From positions 1-44,323 of the forward strand of contig SFHQ01000029.1 of assembly GCA_004556345.1 (NCBI GenBank): DNA of 44,323 nt, in the 5' to 3' direction. Position 1 is the stretch's first letter. Each line of letters begins with the position of its first letter. The notes under the pieces are model-generated. The model was not told the DNA's origin, did no database searches, and saw only the letters and a program-made list of their open reading frames with translations. This stretch comes from Clostridiales bacterium (GTDB lineage Bacteria; Bacillota; Clostridia; Oscillospirales; Oscillospiraceae). Below, piece after piece: positions 43,214-44,323 of this stretch. A program made the position numbers and the translations under genes.

Positions 43214-43265
43214 AAGAAGCGTACCCCCATGCCGGCAGGTCCGGGATGGGGGTACGCTTCTTTTT
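43214..43265. terminator. Bidirectional terminator between surface-protein gene and lexA
   Basis: A 17-bp perfect stem (AAGAAGCGTACCCCCAT, 43214-43230, with 43246-43262) ends in TTTTT on the plus strand and CTTCTTTTG on the minus strand. It serves the convergent genes. Confidence 0.88.
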
Positions 43266-43325
43266 CGGCAAACGCAGAAAACATGCGCTTGCATTTTTGT
43301 CTGAATGTCATGTTTTATATTGCCT

Positions 43326-43922
43326 TTAATACCGCCGGACCAGCTCAACCACCTTGCCGATGATTTGGGCATAGGTGCCGTCGATGGGGGCGTAGTCGGG
43401 GTTGGCGGGCAGGAGCCAGACCTCGCCGTTTTTGCGGGAGTAGGTCTTCACCGTGGCCTCGTCCTCAAAGAGGGCCACGACGATCTCTCCGTTCACGGCC
43501 TCGCTCTGCCGGCGGACCACCACGATGTCGTCCGGGTGGATGCCCGCACCCAGCATGGACTCCCCCCGCACCCGCAGGGCGAAGAAGTCCTCCGGGTGCC
43601 CGCCGGTGGGGTAAGGGATGTATTCCTCGATGCACTGCTCGGCCAGGATGGGTGACCCGGCGGCCACGTTGCCCAGCACGGGGACCTGGTCCGGCCCCGG
43701 CACCATTTCATCCTTGGGCAGGGTGATGGAGCGGGTCTTGCCGCCGTCCCAGTGGAGCAGACCCAGGGTGCGGAGATTGTCCAGATGATACTTCACCGTG
43801 GACGGCGAGCGCACCCCCACCTGCTGGCCGATCTCCCGCAGGGTGGGGGGATAGCCGTTGGCCTGGGTGGACGCTCGGATGAACTGATAGATCTGTTGCT
43901 GTTTGGGGGTGAGGTTGGTCAT
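43326..43922 (-). CDS. lexA: SOS repressor LexA
   Basis: A 198-residue LexA. The N-terminal winged helix-turn-helix (about 1-65) contains GYPPTLREIGQQVGVRSPST. The Ala-Gly self-cleavage bond is A88-G89 in NVAAGSP, and the Ser/Lys dyad is S122 (RGESML) and K159 (ATVKTY). It represses DNA-damage genes and is cleaved with RecA filaments. The ATG follows GGGAGGG. No complete GAAC-N4-GTTC SOS box is seen in its promoter region, so its operator is unclear. Confidence 0.96.
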   Translation of the reverse strand: MTNLTPKQQQIYQFIRASTQANGYPPTLREIGQQVGVRSPSTVKYHLDNLRTLGLLHWDGGKTRSITLPKDEMVPGPDQVPVLGNVAAGSPILAEQCIEEYIPYPTGGHPEDFFALRVRGESMLGAGIHPDDIVVVRRQSEAVNGEIVVALFEDEATVKTYSRKNGEVWLLPANPDYAPIDGTYAQIIGKVVELVRRY

Positions 43923-43948
43923 AGGCGTCGCCCTCCCGCAGGTCGTGA

Positions 43949-43963
43949 GATCGCAGAGCGATC
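43949..43963. promoter_or_regulatory. Palindrome in the lexA leader
   Basis: GATCGC-AGA-GCGATC is a perfect inverted repeat about 10-24 bp downstream of the predicted lexA start. It is a possible non-canonical operator or leader hairpin; the role is inferred only from position. Confidence 0.35.
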
Positions 43964-43979
43964 AAAATAGGATGGACGC

Positions 43980-44008
43980 ATTTTACCATATCCGCCAGGG
44001 GAAGTCAA
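43980..44008 (-). promoter_or_regulatory. lexA promoter
   Basis: On the minus strand TTGACT (44008-44003) and TAAAAT (43985-43980) are separated by 17 bp. Confidence 0.7.
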
Positions 44009-44033
44009 AGGGACGTTCTAAACACAGCGCTGC

Positions 44034-44318
44034 CTATTTTCCAAACAGATCACTGTGCGTACCCGTCCTGGCCAATGTCAGTACCAATACATCGTCTTCT
44101 ATCCGGTAGACCAGCAGCCAATCCGGCTGAATATGACACTCACGGTGCCCGGACCAATTCCCTGTGAGAGCATGATCTCTATTTTTCTCTGGGAGAGTCT
44201 CTCCGCTGGATAATTTGCGGATGATATCATCAAGAAGGTCAATATTCAAGTGGCGCTTTATCGCTGCTTTATAATCCTTCTTAAATTGATTGGTCCAAAT
44301 AATGTCCAAGTGCTTCAT
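44034..44318 (-). CDS. YafQ-family mRNA interferase toxin
   Basis: A 94-residue RelE-superfamily toxin closely matching YafQ. The residues equivalent to the YafQ catalytic set are all visible: H49 (RDHALTG), H62 and D66 (ECHIQPDWLLVYR), and H88 and F92 (RTGTHSDLF). YafQ cuts ribosome-bound mRNA. The start lies five bases from the window end, so a DinJ/RelB-type antitoxin gene is expected just outside on the same strand. No antitoxin is visible inside the window. Confidence 0.9.
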   Translation of the reverse strand: MKHLDIIWTNQFKKDYKAAIKRHLNIDLLDDIIRKLSSGETLPEKNRDHALTGNWSGHRECHIQPDWLLVYRIEDDVLVLTLARTGTHSDLFGK

Positions 44319-44323
44319 TCTTT

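Noticed and set aside
44015..44030. GAAC half-site as an SOS box for lexA
   Set aside because: Only one half is present; the matching GTTC at 4-bp spacing is missing.

Overview
The window looks like chromosome of a GC-rich, low-G+C-phylum-type Firmicute: a spore-forming Clostridia member, probably Oscillospirales/Oscillospiraceae. The reasons are strong AGGAGG ribosome sites, a SpoIID homologue, DivIVA/SepF division genes, hemZ, a HrcA-type CIRCE operator, Hfq beside miaA, and an SLH-anchored surface protein. This placement is inference; no rRNA or tRNA gene is present to confirm it.

Layout. (1) 1-840: AT-richer stretch with decayed coding remnants, then a candidate type I toxin-antitoxin (TA) locus encoding a 27-residue hydrophobic peptide. 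(2) 847-6610, minus strand: Mrp/NBP35 Fe-S carrier, uridine kinase-like protein, hemZ, a metallo-beta-lactamase-fold hydrolase, dtd and a Cof-type HAD phosphatase. (3) 6664-23153, minus strand: a long housekeeping block transcribed in the order miaB, mutS, mutL, miaA, hfq, HlyD-like adaptor, yggS/ylmE, sepF, divIVA, ileS, an acyltransferase, lspA, rluD-type pseudouridine synthase. It joins the mismatch-repair/tRNA-modification cluster to the tail of the division cluster. (4) 23273-23837: a Phd/RelE-type type II TA pair. (5) 24158-27214, plus strand: DEAD-box helicase, DUF2156 protein, GNAT acetyltransferase. (6) 27379-30639, minus strand: clpB and hsp20, with a perfect CIRCE upstream of hsp20. 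(7) 30866-31212: a second type I TA candidate, with the architecture of the Fst/par system. (8) 31300-38540, plus strand: aminotransferase, a VanR/VanS-like two-component pair, a COG2426 membrane protein, a polysaccharide deacetylase, a SpoIID/LytB protein and a YjjG-like HAD phosphatase. (9) 38638-43192: a large SLH/InlB-repeat surface-protein gene broken by an in-frame TAG and a 4-bp duplication. (10) 43326-44318, minus strand: lexA and a YafQ-type toxin at the window edge.

The most interesting content is in the intergenic DNA. The locus at 30866-31212 has a 30-codon hydrophobic ORF (TTG start) ending in WLDDDDEK. Its ribosome site and start codon are copied as an imperfect direct repeat about 220 bp downstream, just past a 16-bp perfect hairpin. 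A convergent promoter with perfect consensus elements (TTGACA-N17-TATAAT) would make an antisense RNA through that repeat. This is the layout of the plasmid pAD1 par (Fst/RNAII) module. The locus at 519-836 uses a different design: a 25-27 nt inverted repeat places nearly the same sequence at the 5' ends of two converging transcripts, so the toxin mRNA could fold its 3' end back onto its 5' leader. With the two type II loci, the window holds four TA-like loci.

Other points are two long inverted-repeat (MITE-like) intergenic elements, a structured clpB leader that could mask its ribosome site, 11-bp-phased TCTTAA repeats at the two-component promoter, and an acyltransferase gene inserted into the otherwise conserved ileS-lspA-rluD order.
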